Both the position numbers and the translations under genes were made by a program. The notes beneath the pieces are model-generated. The model was not told where the DNA came from, did not search any database, and saw nothing but the letters and a program-made list of their open reading frames with translations. Shown piece by piece: positions 46,111 to 58,230 of a stretch of 64,000 nucleotides of DNA (positions are counted from its first letter, which is position 1; every line of letters starts with the position of its first letter). The DNA is from Cryptomeria japonica (Eukaryota; Streptophyta; Pinopsida; Cupressales; Cupressaceae): contig NC_081415.1 of the NCBI RefSeq assembly GCF_030272615.1, positions 379,343,392-379,407,391 on the forward strand. Reading direction: 5' to 3'.

Positions 46111-46125
46111 CAAAGAGGGGCAAAA
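46111..46125 (+). promoter_or_regulatory. Polypurine tract of Gypsy-2
   Basis: caaagaggggcaaaa directly precedes the LTR start at 46,126. This marks the adjacent LTR as a 3' LTR of a plus-strand element. Confidence 0.75.
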
Positions 46126-47075
46126 TGTATACACTAAAAATTGGTCCAAAGATAATTGATAAAATATGAAGTTATTTAATTAATTAAAGCCTTTTATTCC
46201 TCTACTACATAAATGAATTTAATAATTTATTTATATGGTTCATTATTTCTAATTCCTCCCACCTTAATTCATTTCATCTATTTTCCTAACTAAATAAGAA
46301 GGTTTAATTAATTTTTTTATTTAATTATTCATTATCGTTAATATCAAATTTGGATACATGTGTCCTAACCTTTAACCACCTAACCTAATCTCTCTCTAAC
46401 CTATCCCACTAATCTAACAATGGGTTAACTGATCCTATCTCCTCCAACTTCCTCATCCTAGCCTCTTGTGGGTTGGTTAGCCTCTCTTGAGGACACATGG
46501 CTTTCTTGTTGGCACTTGTTGGAGATTCCTTGACACTTATCCCTCTAGAGATGACAAGTGTCCTATCTTTCAACCTCCTCCCTAACTCCTTCATTTTCGA
46601 CCGTTGATATATCTAGATTAAATCTTCACCGTTGATTCATGCCACCTCAGCTGTGGCTTTGGAAATTCTATAAATAGCTCTCTTTTCAACTATGAGAGCC
46701 CCCTTAGCATTCTTAGAAATTTAGAAATATTAGAATCATTAGCAGCATTCCTAAAAGCATGGTTATAGCATCATAGTTTAGCATATCAATAGTATCATTA
46801 TATTTTTAGCATAGCTATCATGATAATTTAGAATTGCATATCATCATCTAGATCATAGAATCGCATCATTTTACTCTCATTTCTCAAGTAGTCATCTTGT
46901 GATCATGTAGCTGAGAGCCACCATAGACCCGCAAGGTCCTTGAGAATAGAGAGCAATGGGATGATTTGAGGGAGTTCTCTAATTTGTTTATTTGTTTTAG
47001 TATCTCTCTTGTAATGTTTCATTGAATGTTGTGTTTAATTGTTAAATGGATTGATACACATATTTTACACATCAC
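46126..47075 (+). repeat. 3' LTR of Gypsy-2 (right end approximate)
   Basis: Starts TGTATACACTAAAAATTGG, closely matching the Gypsy-1 LTR start. It has an AT-rich U3, an acaagtgtcc block also seen in Gypsy-1's LTR, and a TATA-like tctataaatagc at 46,667-46,678. The end is placed near acacatcaca by analogy; the true end could be 20-100 bases away. Confidence 0.65.
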
Positions 47076-47377
47076 AATGGGAAGTAAATTTTGATATATT
47101 TTGGTTATTTTTTCATGTCTCATTTTCTTTCCTAGGGTTTTTGTTTTGCAAACTCTCCACATTCTTTCTCATCGATAACACTAAAGAATAGAAGCACCCT
47201 GAAAACATTTATGCAGAATCTTGGGTTAAGTCACTTGCCATAGTTTGAGTGGATTTTATATTTTGAATTTATATGCAATGATTACTTGTTTTATTAGCCA
47301 CTATAAAATATCTACCTTGGCTTTGTAGGGTGGGATGGAAGTGCACCACATTGCCGATGTGATGACCTATAGAAAAG

Positions 47378-47705
47378 TCACTCAGAAAAGGAACACAATC
47401 TCCAACCAACAAGAATATGGTCATCTAGATCATACCTATGAAACCCCAAGCCACTAATTGAAACCCTAGGTTGCTTCATTGTGATCTTTGTGCCATCATG
47501 AAGAATGCCCGCATAAATTGAGCCAAATCCATTGTTGCCAAGCCTCACAAAGAAATCATTTGTAACATCTTGCAATTCCTGGAATGAGAACTACATGGGT
47601 AACCTTGTTTGCAAGCTCAAAGCATCATCCTCTTCATCATCATTAGTTTCAACATGGTAATGAAAAGACTATATTTCCTTGATCTTATCTTCTGAAATGA
47701 ACTTC
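47378..47705 (-). pseudogene. Receptor-like Ser/Thr kinase fragment (start of kinase domain)
   Basis: Minus-strand blocks DDEEDDALSLQTRLPM, FSFQELQDVTNDFFVRLGNN and GFGSIYAGILHDGTKITMKQ match the juxtamembrane segment, glycine-rich loop and catalytic-Lys strand of plant receptor-like kinases, closest by eye to the lectin (SD2-5-like) type. Only about 100 codons remain, with stops before FSFQ and upstream. The glycine loop reads GNNGFGS. Not functional; a relic of a cellular gene or a captured fragment. Confidence 0.75.
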
Positions 47706-47879
47706 AACAATTATTTTTGATGAGAAAGTGCTTTCATTTATATCAATTCCATTTAAATTTTAACATTGAAGCATTTAATATCATATAAGTCAAGCTCCTT
47801 TCCAAAGACAATTTTATAACCTGTTGAAAGAGGTACTAGTAATACCAGACAAGGAAGCTACTAGTAAAGAGTATGAAAA

Positions 47880-48520
47880 TTGACTTTAATATGTCATTTC
47901 CCTGAGAACGTTTAAAGCATTTATAAACAAATACATGTTGTACACATTGTGCAATCACTAGATTTCATGAGATCGCTTTCTTCTTAGGTATTATGTCAAA
48001 TAGATAATTTACACTGTCTATGCCCTCATATTTTGCATGCATGTCTGATAAAGACCTTTGTTTTTCTACAATTTTATGGAAGTGCATAATTTGTTCTAAA
48101 TTTTTTTATCTTTGCATGCCCTTGCAAGGAAGGATTGTAAATGGTTGTAGGATTGGGCTCTACTCCTGCCAATTGCACTCATTTTTCTTTATCAATTAAT
48201 CTATTGGTGTATACCTTGGCATGCAATAAGAGAACATTCCTATAAGGATTTATGCCAAAGAGTTATTGTTTTACGTATGATTTCACATATGCATATTCAA
48301 CTTGTTCTACATTCATTTTGTGCACAAGATGCATTTTTTCCATTTCATAAGATGACATATATTTTGAAACATTTTGTTAGATAGTTCAAGTGACTTTCCT
48401 ATGCTTCTACAACCCATGTAGTTTGTCTAAGCTAACACATTTTGCATTCATGTCTATAAGGGATCTTGTAACAACAACATCTGAAAACAAATTGCCTTCT
48501 TATATCAATATTTTGGTTGA
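47880..48520 (-). pseudogene. Pentatricopeptide repeat (PPR) protein fragment
   Basis: Two degenerate PLS-type repeats are readable: VTRSLIDMNAKCVSLDKLHG (about 48,480-48,420), and VQLAGVEPNPTTIYN followed by EQIMHFHKIVEKQRSLSDMH and AKYEGIDSVNYLFDIIPKKK (about 48,190-47,980). They match the consensus features of plant organellar RNA-binding PPR proteins (LIDMYAKCG..., VKPN.TT..., LFD.IP...). Frameshifts and stops throughout. Adjacent to and on the same strand as the kinase fragment, though the two families are unrelated. Confidence 0.7.
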
Positions 48521-50620
48521 TTGTCATCAAAGGGATGGATCATAGGGAAAACCATTGCATCGTCTTGGACAAGATTTTTGAAGACCACCTCTATGGGCTC
48601 AACAAGTTGAGTGTACTCTTGAGAAGATTTATTGTTTAGATGAGATGGACGATCGGGAATGGAGATGGTGTTGTTTGTTTGAGTTTGATTTTGCGGATTG
48701 GACTGGGTCTTGGATTGGTTGCTTTTATTGGGTGGATCAGATGGTATGGTTATGGCTTGGAATCATTTAGAATTGGTCATGTTGGCACCTTCAAATTTGA
48801 GAGAAATTTGAAATTCCTATAAGGCAAAATCAGTTGCAGCACTGAGAGATACCCTTGAAAAAACTTTTCTAAGTAGTTCACTTTGGAGTGCTACAAGTTG
48901 GAGTTCAATGAATATTATGAGAAATGGATTTAGGGATGTGTTCACCTACTATCACTAAGAATATTAATCAAGCTAAAGTCTCCCATGATCAAATTCGACA
49001 CATTTTTCAAATACCTTGATTTATGGGGTCAACAAAGGTTCACTGTATGCACATTTTTCAGAATTATCTGAGTATCCTACTTTGGGGGCTTGCATTTCAC
49101 ACCCAGTTGATTTTCATGATAAACCACTTATTCCCTTGTGTTCCCAACATATTTTTGTATCCCTCTATTCATTCTCATATTATCAAGACCCCATTTGACA
49201 TATTTGCTAGGTCCAAACCATTTGCAATTTGTCATATTTTGTAGATTGCACAATGAAATATATTTCAAGAGGTCTCATGTTGGGAATTGAGACTTAATGA
49301 TTCTTTGCATCCTGATAAGCTCATATGCCAGTTTGTAGGGTCTCGGGACTATGTTTGATCTCTTTTCTAGGTCAAAATGAAATACAGATTGTTCAGTTTT
49401 ACTGGAAAAAACAATGTTAAACTTTTTAGAGTTGCTCTACATTCTAATTTTTATCTCTCGGCTCAATGACCTACACACTAAACTAAGTGGTTCCCTGAAT
49501 TCTTTGTAGTTCAATGATCTCGGGTGCAAGTTTCTAGATCTTCATGGCTTCATTTTCTATTATTTCAAGATGCATTTTGAATCCAGTGCAGAAACAACTG
49601 AGTAGTCAACCTTGGTGATTAATATCTTGTACCCCAGGAATCGCCATAAGAATCCACTTTGCAGTATGATTCCTAACATATCAGTCTACATTATTTCTAG
49701 TTTTCATGGTCTCATGTCACCATTTAATTAGTTTTTGCATGTGTTTCTAGAGGCTCTAGGCTCATTTTGGTTGTTGAACAGAAGGGTTAGAGAATTAAAG
49801 TTCAGTAGCTATATTATTCATATTGTTGATCCAAGTGCATGGTGAAGTGGTTTCAGATTAATTTCAGGGCCCAATTATGTGAACAATTTTTTTTTAAGTT
49901 GAGCCCACAAGGGACCCAAGTTGCCTCATCAGGTTGTATTTTTAAGATTGACATTGGTCTTTTGTTATTTAAATCATTTTTATGGCTTAAATAATAACAT
50001 ATATGTGAGAAATGAGGGCATGGTTTTAAATAACGTGGGGCCTATTTTTCCATATCACATACCCAAATCCACACACAAAGAAATATGGGTTATAAATAAT
50101 TATTAAATGATGTATCTTTTAATTCCAAAATAACACTTTAGAATGCAGGGCCTACACACATAAAGCATGGAAAAGTAACATATCTCTGGGTAGTTAGTGA
50201 AAGAAAAAATTGCTCTTGATGAGTCTCGAGTGTGCGGACTACTCAAATTTATAAACAAATAAGCTTTTGGGGGCTCGACAAGGTGAAAATAAAATCTTCA
50301 GTGAGCCCCAAGTAAAAAATAATTGTGCCCAACTTGTGATGATTAAAAAATAATTTAATGTAAGGCCATATGATTTCTCAGATGCTTGACAAAATTATTT
50401 TTCAACCTTAGCTAGTGTCGAGTTGAGTTGAGGCAAAAGGTGAAATTAAAGTTTGTGTGGGTCATTCATTTTTTAAAAGCAAATACTTTCTCGGGAGCTC
50501 GGTGAGAAGGGAAGAATGGCTTCAACGAGTCTCGAATGAAAGTCTCTATCCCTTAATATTTTGGCCATGAAATACTAGGGTTTGTTGTGTGTTCCTTGCA
50601 AAGGCAAAACTAAAATATTC
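48521..50620. other. Unassigned region, possibly LTR-derived at its right end
   Basis: No protein recognised in any frame; short open stretches (such as 48,640-48,822) carry no recognisable motif. The right part (about 49,900-50,620) has LTR-like features: a TATA-like ggttataaataatt near 50,090 and a primer-site-like sequence just after it. No LTR start could be fixed. Confidence 0.4.
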
Positions 50621-50624
50621 ATAG

Positions 50625-50645
50625 TGGCACCATCTGTGAATGGGG
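50625..50645 (+). promoter_or_regulatory. Possible gypsy primer-binding site
   Basis: tggcaccatctgtgaatggg resembles the plant gypsy site beginning TGGCGCCGTCTGTGGG, with CG positions changed to CA/TG-type. If real, an LTR ends near 50,621 and a plus-strand element begins here. Confidence 0.45.
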
Positions 50646-52564
50646 CTTTTCAGGAAAAGCTTGTGAATCATTTGATGACTACCTCAAAGAAGTGTCATGA
50701 ACAACAATGACCATAGGATCTACACAAAGTAGATTTGTTGAAAAGGTTTTAGTAGTTTTCAATCAAATGCGATTTTCAAATGTAAAAATAACCTGCCACC
50801 AATCTATCAATATCTCTTAAATTACGATTTGGGTTTAGTTTATTTCTGGATATTTTTTAGGAGACTTAGTTATAAGAAAAACATTCAAAGTCGTAGGAAA
50901 ACCCATAGCACAGATCAAAAGACACAGTTGCTATAAGTTATATAGAAGTTATTATAGAGCAATGATGGGTAAGTTCTATAGGTTGAAAAATGATCAAAGA
51001 GAGAAGTAAGATGAATATCATTTTATTTCATTAGCTGGGGAATGTGCATTTACATAGGGAATGAAACAATGTTGCAATTAAAATGATTTTCACTCGAAGT
51101 GAAAATTTTTCACTCGAGCTATTGAATGTGTGATAAAGGGAAAATGGTAAGATGTTACAAGTGAAATATTTTCACCAAGGGATGAAGTTCTTTACAAAAA
51201 TATTTGACTAGATGAATGTGCAAACAAGGGATATGATATGGGTTTGTTGGCATGACAAAATATTATTAATGTGGAGCAAAACATTTGATTTTTCTATTTG
51301 AGAGTGAAAAATGTTTACATAGTAATTTGTTTTGCTAAAACTGTGAGTGTAAAAATTGCAAACAAAAGAATTAATGTTTTCACTTCAGAAGTGAAAATGT
51401 TTAATTGAGTATGCTAAAGGGATGAAAATAAAAGTAAAAGGAACTTGGAGAATTTTCAAAAGGATATTGTCATCATTAGAAGTTTATTCATGTAAAAGAT
51501 AGGGGAATATTTTTTGATTGAGAAAAGTACAAAGGGAAAAGTGCAAATCAAGGTATTGAGAAATAAAAGTATTTTTTAGTTGTGGAGAGATTAAATAAGA
51601 TGGGCTGAATTGCAAATCAGATTTGGAAGGGACATGTGGCACCATCAGATTAAATTTGGAGCTTTTTCTCCTTTTATATATTCTTATTTATTTTCTTTCC
51701 AAAAGGTTCAACTTCTACTTTTCTCAGATGTAATTGTTTGTATAGATTAATTTAGGACAGGTCTTTTCTTTGAGATTTTGGTTTCAGCATGTTGTAATCA
51801 AACTTGTGATTATGATAAGCAAGCCAATTGCACAATATGAATTAAATGTATGTTGTGATGTCTCCTAATTGTATAAAATTTTATTTTGAACTAAAATAAT
51901 CAAGTATTTACAGGGTTCTTGTTCCACATTTGTTGTAGCAGGTGTTTGGTTGAAGGCTCATGTTCAAGGAACATGTTAAATCTAGCTTTTAGTTGAATAC
52001 TGAGGATTATTGTATTGCTCTCAGGATCAATAATTATGTCATGAGTATATTAATAAGAAGTCTTGTTATTGTAAATAAATAAAAATAAAAAGCTCACAGG
52101 CTATGTGTTTATATCATTGTCACTAGTGGTTATTTCATTTTGACTCCGTGAATGGATATGGGAGTGGTCATTTGGGTTTTCTTGTGCAAGTCCTGGAGGG
52201 ACCAAATTTCAAATATGATAAATATTTCTTTAATCATTTCTTGTTATGGAAGTTATTCTTAATTATTTATTGTCCATGCTAATCAATGAAGTTTGCCCAA
52301 GGTCTGAGCCAATTATGAGAGAAATTTCATGTATCTTGGCATATTTTGGTGATAACATAATTTGTTATGCAATACCCAATTGAGTGTATGATTTAATCCT
52401 TAGGTATTGTTGAAAGGGTTACCCCTAGGTCCTATAGAGCCTAAAGTGTAGAAGAATTATTCACTTCCCAAGTAATTCTTGTCAATTGGCCAAGTCTAGT
52501 GTTAAAGCTAATTATAGAACCTGACTAGTTTTTTAGGTTTTAACATTTTGTTGATTTGGGAACC
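50646..52564. other. Unassigned AT-rich region
   Basis: No coding frame. Around 51,087-51,105 lies a short hairpin ttttcact-cga-agtgaaaa, and agtgaaaat-type motifs recur to about 51,400. A TATA-like ttttatatattctta occurs near 51,675. Probably the interior or LTR of a decayed element, but I cannot assign it. Confidence 0.35.
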
Positions 52565-53330
52565 AGCAGGTCACCCCATCATTGATGATATTTTTTTTCT
52601 TTGACCAATACTTGGATTTATCATTATACAACAATCCCTGGGAATCTTTTTGGTAGGGCTTCAGAACACCTTGGCCAAGGAGGACTAGTCATAGGGCTAG
52701 CCCTTTCTTGATGACCTCTTCAAAACTCTCTAGACATTGGCAAGTCAAAGGATGAGACATTTCAAGTACAAGGTTGCATTGAAATAATTCCACTTAATAG
52801 GATTTTTGGATATCCCAAGGGATTTTTCTAATGAGATGACACCACCTTTGTAGAAAATTGGCAAAGATTTCTCCATTTCTTTGCTTGGTGAATAGGTCAA
52901 TCATAGATGCATTGTTTTTAATATTGTACTCATAATAAGACACAAATGTTTCAACAATGTTTGGAAATGATGGGATTGATCCATGAGGCAAACTGAAAAA
53001 CTAGGAAAGGGTGGGTCCACCTAGAATTTTTGGAAAAAGTCTTCAGAGATATACATCATTATAGGAAACCTCTTGGCAGGCTATCTATAACTCTTTGACA
53101 TGCTCACGAGGATCTCCTTTACCTTTGATTTGTCAAAATTAGGCATCTCAAAACTAGGTGAATAGGGTGCTACTTAGAGTAAAGATCAAAAAGACAAGGA
53201 CATATTTTTTTGAATGTGTAGGTTTTCTTGTGAGTCCCTTCCTTTAAGGCTTTAATCATGTTCTTCATGTCTTAGAGTTCTTTTGCTAGGTCGGGTGTCA
53301 GGGATGTTCAATGTTTTGGTAAGGAATGTG
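52565..53330 (-). pseudogene. Gag fragment of Gypsy-3
   Basis: Core blocks FEMPNFDK, KGDPREHVKEL, then LPHGSIPSFPNIVETFVSYY and TKQRNGEIFANFLQRW, followed by a CLESFEEVIKKGLAL block and DKSKYWSKKKNIINDGV. The last matches DKPKF-type sequence before the zinc finger in Gypsy-2. Broken by many stops. The zinc finger and everything downstream are missing. Confidence 0.75.
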
Positions 53331-56208
53331 GTAGGAATCATGGTTGGAATTGGGGATGTATGGGACATGAGAAGACACTAGCGGAATGCTACCACCAATG
53401 TATTGGTATGAAGATGTAGTTGCTTGCAAAGTGGTTGGAGGTTACGAAATGGGTGCGACGCTAATGACTGGAATGCTTGTGTTGATGTATTGGATTATAT
53501 TTCTCAAAGGTATGGATGTCATAGGTGGTAGAGAAATAGGATTAGCATTGTTTTCCAGTATGGAAGTGCTTGGTTAAGGATTGATGATGATGTTAAGGAC
53601 GGGCCTATTAGTGAATTATCCTTCCATGGGAGTATCAAGGATGGTCCTATCAAACTCAACCGACAATCTTGCCCCATAATTAATGAGATCTGGTAGGAAA
53701 ATGCTAGGATTGGTCTTTATCAGTTTGTCCATCATTTATTGATTATGTGGATCTCCCATGAAAGTTTCTAATCCTAGTAAGTATTTGGGTTGTTCCACAA
53801 ATATTTCCCCCTCTTTAATTTCATGTTCAAAATAAGAATTGGGATCAAGGAATTCATCTCTTTAAAAGCCATGTTTTTCTTTTGGGCTCACGTCAAGAGT
53901 CCCATACAATGGTGACTTAAATTGGCAAGAGTGGAAGGATGGTTAGAGGTGGAAATGCTAGATGAATGGATATGAGATGTGGATTTAGGACTTAGTGCTT
54001 TGATTGAGAAATATAATCTTAGGGTGGGATTTGATTTTGCATTAGATTGAACCTTGGTCCTTTGATTAGGATTAGGTTGGATTTGATTGGATTAAAATCT
54101 TTTTTTTAGTTGGAATAGACAAGTTTCCAAGAAAAATTAGATGAGGTATAGGGATAAATGATTTGACTATGAAGTAAAGAAAAAATATAGCTAGGTTGAA
54201 TCTAGATCCTTTGATTAAGATTAGATTTGGATTAGATCTTTTCTAAATTAGGATAGACTAAGTTCTTAATCAAGGTTGGAAGTAGATAAGGGTTTGGATC
54301 AATCCCGAATGATTAAAGCTAATTAAGAACAACACTTGATATAGATAGTTTCTCAAGCACTATGCTAACTAGGAATATCTAGATTAACTTTTGCAAATTT
54401 TTGATCTTGGTGTAGGAATTAATGATGACTAGATATGATTGGGTAGATTTGGATCGTAAGTTTGTTTTTGGTTGATTGCACTAAGTCCACATGGATCATG
54501 GAAGATTGGATTTGAAAGGTGATGGTCTAAAAATAGATTCATAGAAAAAGATGATGGGTGATAGATGACTAATAGGTTATCTTTGGATTATGGATATGAA
54601 ATGATGAAATACAACAGTTTTCATTAATGGATTAAGACAAGGCTAGCCTTTGATTGCGGGCTTGTGATCTTAAAGGCTCTAGAATTCAAACTTATTGGTA
54701 AAGCCATTGATAAAGTCATGATACCAGTGTAGGAATACATGATTTTTCAATAGGTCATGGTTTTTGTATAGGAAACTTAGACTTCTCTTTTGAATGATCT
54801 TAGGAATAGGTTTCTTCTTCTTGAATCTATGGTAAATGGACTTCTTGACATTTTTGAGAGACTTGAGGATATGACACATTAAATTTTTTGGAGACATAGG
54901 TCATGTTTTGGTAAAATTCGGAATTTCTTCTCTTGGCAAGAGATATCAAATAATCAAACACCTTGGATAATTTTTAACGCTTTGAGAAAGCGTGAGATAA
55001 ACGAGGAACTAGATTAGCACTGATTGAACACAATAGGTCTCAATGATTGCAAACACTTGAAAACATACAACTTAGGCTGGAAAGTGGTTGATATTTGCTA
55101 AGGCTCTTCGCTATAAATAGCAATACCTCAGACAAAGTGAATACATAGGTATATGGTGACACTAGATCCCCCACCATGGCATGAGCACACCAAATCTCTT
55201 ACCTTGAAGGTTCAAAAACCTTTTGGCGAGGAATTTTGTGTCTCATAATGAAGGGTACATGAAGGGTTAACTTCAAGATACGATACACATTCCCTAACAT
55301 TAGCAAATATAGGCTTTTGGCCTTGTAGAACAATGGTGTTTAGTCAACTTTCGGGGTAATACTAGTCTCTATACATGTGGCAATTTTCTTAGTTAAGAGG
55401 TCTCCCAGCCATTAAAACAAGGTTTTTAATGCATCACATAGATACTAGGGGAGACTTTCATTGGTATAGAATAACAACACCAGGTGGTTGATGACTTTCG
55501 TCATAACCACAATTATTTGTATAGAAGACCAAAAGAAAGTACCACTTGAGTCATTCCCTCTCACAAGTGTAATGCACCAGGAGAAAAGCTCTCTAAGGAA
55601 ATAATGTGGTTTCTCTTGCACCCAAAAAAGGGGAGAGGATACGTCTACCATACTTTAGGATTTTGCATAGAATGCACAAATGTGCCAATCACAATAGTCA
55701 CTTGTTCTTTTTAATGCCTCATAGAAAAATATGAGTTCTTTTTAAAACCAGTTTGTAGAAAAAATGACAATGTGATTGCTTTTTTTAAAACCCAAAAATG
55801 GCAAAGTGATTGTTCATTTTAAACCATTTTTTGCGCAAAGTAAAAGTGACTATCCTAGGATTGATCAATTTGCACAATTAAAATATTTTACAGCAAATAT
55901 TGCCAATTTGAAGCCTTGAAAACCTGCATGAGCAACTAGTATTTACAATGAGAAAAACACACTGGACTTGTGCGATGGAATTCCTCAAAAAGATATCTCG
56001 TAGAATGCAATGATTTCATGATATGTACAAAATGTGATTACTTGTTACAAATTACTGGTTTCATAAGCATCTAATGATATTAAATAAGTGATGATATTAT
56101 TTGTAGCAATTGTTTGCAAGACTTGAAGAATACATATATATCTTTAGCAATAAGCATATTATCACTTGTTAGTAATATAGATCACTTTAATAACTGTGCA
56201 TGCCAAAA
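53331..56208 (-). other. Leader of Gypsy-3
   Basis: No sustained frame. The gag N-terminus may lie in 53,330-54,000. 55,600-55,870 resembles the Gypsy-1 leader (ggggagagga, gttctttttaaaacc motifs). A degraded primer site tgtgcatgccaaaatg sits at 56,195-56,210 where Gypsy-1 has tgggcgccaaaatg. Confidence 0.5.
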
Positions 56209-57551
56209 TGATACTACTAAAATGGTGATCATTAGTAGTCAATATAAATTCATTAAAAGAGTCCAACCATAAAAAATAAAATGAATTCAAAATGATTTTA
56301 AAGAATATCAATAAAGATTAACATAAAAATATATGAGAGAAAAAAATAAATGAACAATACTTCCCTTATGATTCTCCTAATGCCATTACTCTTCCTTGTC
56401 CTCTTCTTCATGATCCTGATGCTACAAGATTGATAAATGAAGATTTGGAGATGGTTGTAAATAGTGAATGTGGATTGCTCTTACATTTGCATAATAAAGG
56501 ATGGATGAATGGATTGATGGAGATTTTGACATGGTAAGGGGGATGTGTATTTCTGAATAGATGACTTATGCAATCAAATTGATAGCATAAGAATGCAATG
56601 GAAGTGGATAAATGACTAACATAAAGATGTGAAATGAAGTACATGTGAAATTCTGAAGGGGGGGATTCTAATTTATAGATATTTAAATTTAGAATGAATG
56701 GTGGAGATCAAAAGATGATGAAGGGCCAAGATTGATTGTGGGAGGAGAGGGTGAGTGGGATATCTAAGAGATTTAGTCATATAAACATTCTTTGACTCCA
56801 CACTTCCCAAGGACATGGGGAACAAGGACAAAGGAAATTGGGAAGATGAATAAGGAATTAAAAATTCCTTCGGAAGGAGAATAGGAATTAAAAAATCCTT
56901 GGGAAGATGGAGCATGGGGAAAATAAAGGAATTAAGGAATTAAAATTTCTTGGGAAGGGGAGCATGGGAAAATAAAGGAATTCAAAATTCTTTGGGTAGA
57001 CAAAAGTGGGTAGCATTTAAGGTTGGGGGTGAGATGGGAGAGCCTTATGGTATATTGTTGACTCATGAAACCTTGGATTTTAGGAATGTGCAAATGATTA
57101 GTGAGGGTGGTTAGGTTAGATAATGAAGGATTATAGTGCAAGTGCACAAGTTAGGAGGATGTGATAGGTGGAGAGTGAGTGAGTGGAGAATTCTAAATTG
57201 AAAGAAAATGATAATGATGATTAGGCCTGGATTAATTCTACTAAATGATAAGAATTAGGAGGATGATTTATAGGAACTAGGATATTAGTTTAATTAATTG
57301 TGAATTAATTTAATTGATTGGGATTAGAAGGAAGATTGAAATATTTGTCTAAGGTTGGGTTTGATTTTTTGAAATAAATAAAACTTAAGTAGAAATGAGA
57401 TATATATAATTAATTGATAAATTAATTATATGTATAGAAAGGGGTAATTAATTAAATGTAATTTAATTAATTTAGGAATAATAAATGAAATTAATTATGC
57501 TACATGAGGTAATTAATTAAATATTAATCTAATTAATTTCATGTGTCTACA
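56209..57551 (-). repeat. 5' LTR of Gypsy-3
   Basis: About 1.34 kb. Starts TGTAGACACATGAAATTAAT in element direction; TATA-like atctataaat at 56,680-56,671; AT-rich attaattaaatattaat-type U3 (57,290-57,540). Same layout as 13,343-14,555. The right end is clear; the left end is judged from the degraded primer site. Confidence 0.65.
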
Positions 57552-57689
57552 TGTCTAAGGCCATCATCTTCTCCTATGTGTCCTACATTCAAGATCAATG
57601 TGCTTTAAAGAGAGAGTTTTCTTGAAATATCTCATATCATCATCACTATGTAATAAATAAAATACACAACTATTAATGGGCCTTATTGG

Positions 57690-58230
57690 GTTGTACTAGT
57701 TGATCCTTTACAAAAGAGTGTTACTTGGCTAAAGGAAAAAGAGGGATATATCAAAATTGACTTTGATGGGACCTCAAAAGGTAATCCTTGTCCCTCTGGT
57801 GCTAGTTTTATGGTCTGGGATTGTGATGGAAATATTGTTGCCTTGGGTGCCAAAAAACTTGTGGATGTGATGATAATGAAGTTGAAGATCTAGTAGTCAC
57901 CTCATTCGTTAAAATGGTGAATGGATTGTGGTCCTAATAAATTACATCTACAGGGGGATTTCTTAATAATTATCAATACAATAATAAAGGGCAAAGAAAT
58001 CATATGGAGGTCAAATAAATATATTAAATTAATAAGGACAGAGTTGGCAAAATTTATTAAATTAAAAATTACCCACACAAGGCGAGAAGTGAATGTCTTG
58101 GTAGATCCCCTTTCCAATCAAACCATTACTTTGAATTATTACCAAACTGACAACATATGGGGATATCTCTATGGCATCCATATCATTGAGTCATTTAATG
58201 AAGCTCACTTATTGTATGTCCTTGATTGAG
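57690..58230 (+). pseudogene. RNase H-like (RVT_3) fragment of a non-LTR element or relative
   Basis: Reads IKIDFDGTSKGNPCPSGASF with VWDCDGNIVALGAKKLVD, then MDCGPNKLHLQGDFLIIINT and KITHTRREVNVLVDPLSNQT. The first Asp (FDG), the GNP.PSGA loop, the QGD Asp and the His-x-xRE-N-D end are the RNase H pattern common at the C-terminus of plant LINEs. A frameshift and stops occur near 57,880-57,910, and the usual E-A segment is lost there. No RT upstream, so it is a relic. Confidence 0.7.

Larger units (their letters stand above)
20341..47075 (+). mobile_element. Gypsy-2: Ty3/gypsy (Tat-like) element split by two later insertions
   Basis: Removing the copia element (20,682-27,455) and the RT-less LTR element (35,311-42,402) leaves one plus-strand element: gag, protease, linker, RT, RNase H, second RNase H, integrase (to 34,101), a spacer with a polypurine-like motif and CAT-rich repeat, an antisense PMD ORF (43.1-44.9 kb), a gcgcta-type repeat, a PPT (46,111) and a 3' LTR (46,126 onward). 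Its proteins align block by block with Gypsy-1 and it is more decayed. The left boundary is unresolved, since no 5' LTR was found; the right boundary is approximate. Confidence 0.75.
52565..57551 (-). mobile_element. Gypsy-3: 5' part of a divergent Ty3/gypsy element
   Basis: In element order: LTR (57,551-56,209), degraded primer site, a leader of about 2.5 kb or more, and a partial gag that stops matching at about 52,565. No pol is present, so the element is truncated on its left. Leader and LTR layout match Gypsy-1; the gag core is clearly different (GDPREHVKEL, LPHGSIPSFPNIVETFV), so it is a related but separate family. Confidence 0.7.

Noticed and set aside
48640-48822. 60-codon Gly/Leu/Trp-rich open frame as a membrane peptide gene
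   Set aside because: No motif, no homologue in the window and length expected by chance.
56673-57147. Short minus-strand Leu/Pro/Ser-rich open frames
   Set aside because: They lie inside the Gypsy-3 LTR and reflect its composition.
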